Shown: piece by piece, positions 5,985 through 6,077 of the stretch | Layout of the letters: each line of letters starts with the position of its first letter | Numbering within the stretch: the stretch's first letter is position 1 | Assembly: GCA_022796315.1 (NCBI GenBank) | Contig: JAAWIL010000129.1 | Location: 1-6,077, forward strand | DNA: 6,077 nucleotides | Source of the DNA: Oscillibacter sp. | GTDB taxonomy: Bacteria; Bacillota; Clostridia; Oscillospirales; Oscillospiraceae | Direction of reading: 5' to 3' | Translations under genes and position numbers: made by a program | Notes under the pieces: model-generated | Told to the model about the DNA's origin: nothing | Seen by the model: only the letters and a program-made list of their open reading frames with translations | Databases searched by the model: none

Positions 5985-6077
5985 AGAGCCTGTTTAGGAT
6001 CTCAGCGTGCGGGGATTGGCGAGGGGATTTTTTGTCCAGCAAGGCAAAAAGCCGCCGCAATCCTGGCGGATTGCAAG
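5985..6077 (+). repeat. Dispersed intergenic repeat, right copy
   Basis: It begins with AGAGCCTGTTTA (5985-5996), the exact reverse complement of bases 84-95. It then runs in register with the left copy to the window end. It contains a perfect hairpin, GCAATCC-TGGC-GGATTGC (6057-6074), located where the left copy also has an ATCC/GGAT hairpin. No open reading frame or other signal is visible here. The element probably continues past the window edge. Confidence 0.6.

Noticed and set aside
1..6077. CRISPR array, transposon, toxin-antitoxin or phage-defence island
   Set aside because: I found no direct repeat-spacer pattern, transposase, integrase or known defence gene. The terminal inverted repeats are degenerate intergenic elements and do not enclose a mobility gene.

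Overview
The window is GC-rich with strongly G/C-biased third codon positions. It uses Shine-Dalgarno-type ribosome sites and carries hairpin terminators and dispersed palindromic intergenic repeats. The protein types match what I would expect of a high-GC anaerobic Clostridia, most likely gut Oscillospiraceae (the Flavonifractor / Oscillibacter / Lawsonibacter type). That placement is an inference from style and gene content; no rRNA or other marker is present.

Layout, left to right. Bases 1-95 hold one copy of a dispersed repeat and 102-120 a second, unrelated palindrome. A sigma-A-type promoter (178-206) drives a single gene (238-1710) for a 490-residue membrane protein. It has an N-terminal GNAT acetyltransferase domain, two transmembrane helices and an uncharacterised C-terminal domain, and it ends at a strong terminator (1723-1761). 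A second promoter (about 1812-1840), overlaid by two inverted repeats, starts a two-gene unit. Its first gene (1889-4651) encodes a 920-residue aconitase-family hydratase of the YbhJ type with an extra C-terminal domain. Its second gene (4722-5936) encodes an NADP-dependent isocitrate dehydrogenase (icd). The two are 70 bases apart with a large hairpin between them, and the unit ends at a 13-bp-stem terminator (5945-5984). Bases 5985-6077 hold a second, inverted copy of the left-end repeat. All genes are on the + strand.

How the genes may work together: the hydratase keeps the three Fe-S cysteines and several catalytic aconitase residues, and it sits directly before icd. The simplest reading is citrate to isocitrate to 2-oxoglutarate plus NADPH, the oxidative half-TCA branch that feeds glutamate synthesis in anaerobes. 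No citrate synthase is in the window. The hydratase departs from canonical aconitase at several pocket positions and carries an unrelated-looking C-terminal module, so its substrate and regulation are less certain than its family. The GNAT membrane protein is a separate transcription unit with no visible functional link to the other two genes.

I did not find CRISPR arrays, tRNA or rRNA genes, transposases or a clear defence or toxin system. The most unusual items are the GNAT-membrane fusion, the hydratase C-terminal fusion, and the operator-like dyads at the hydratase promoter.
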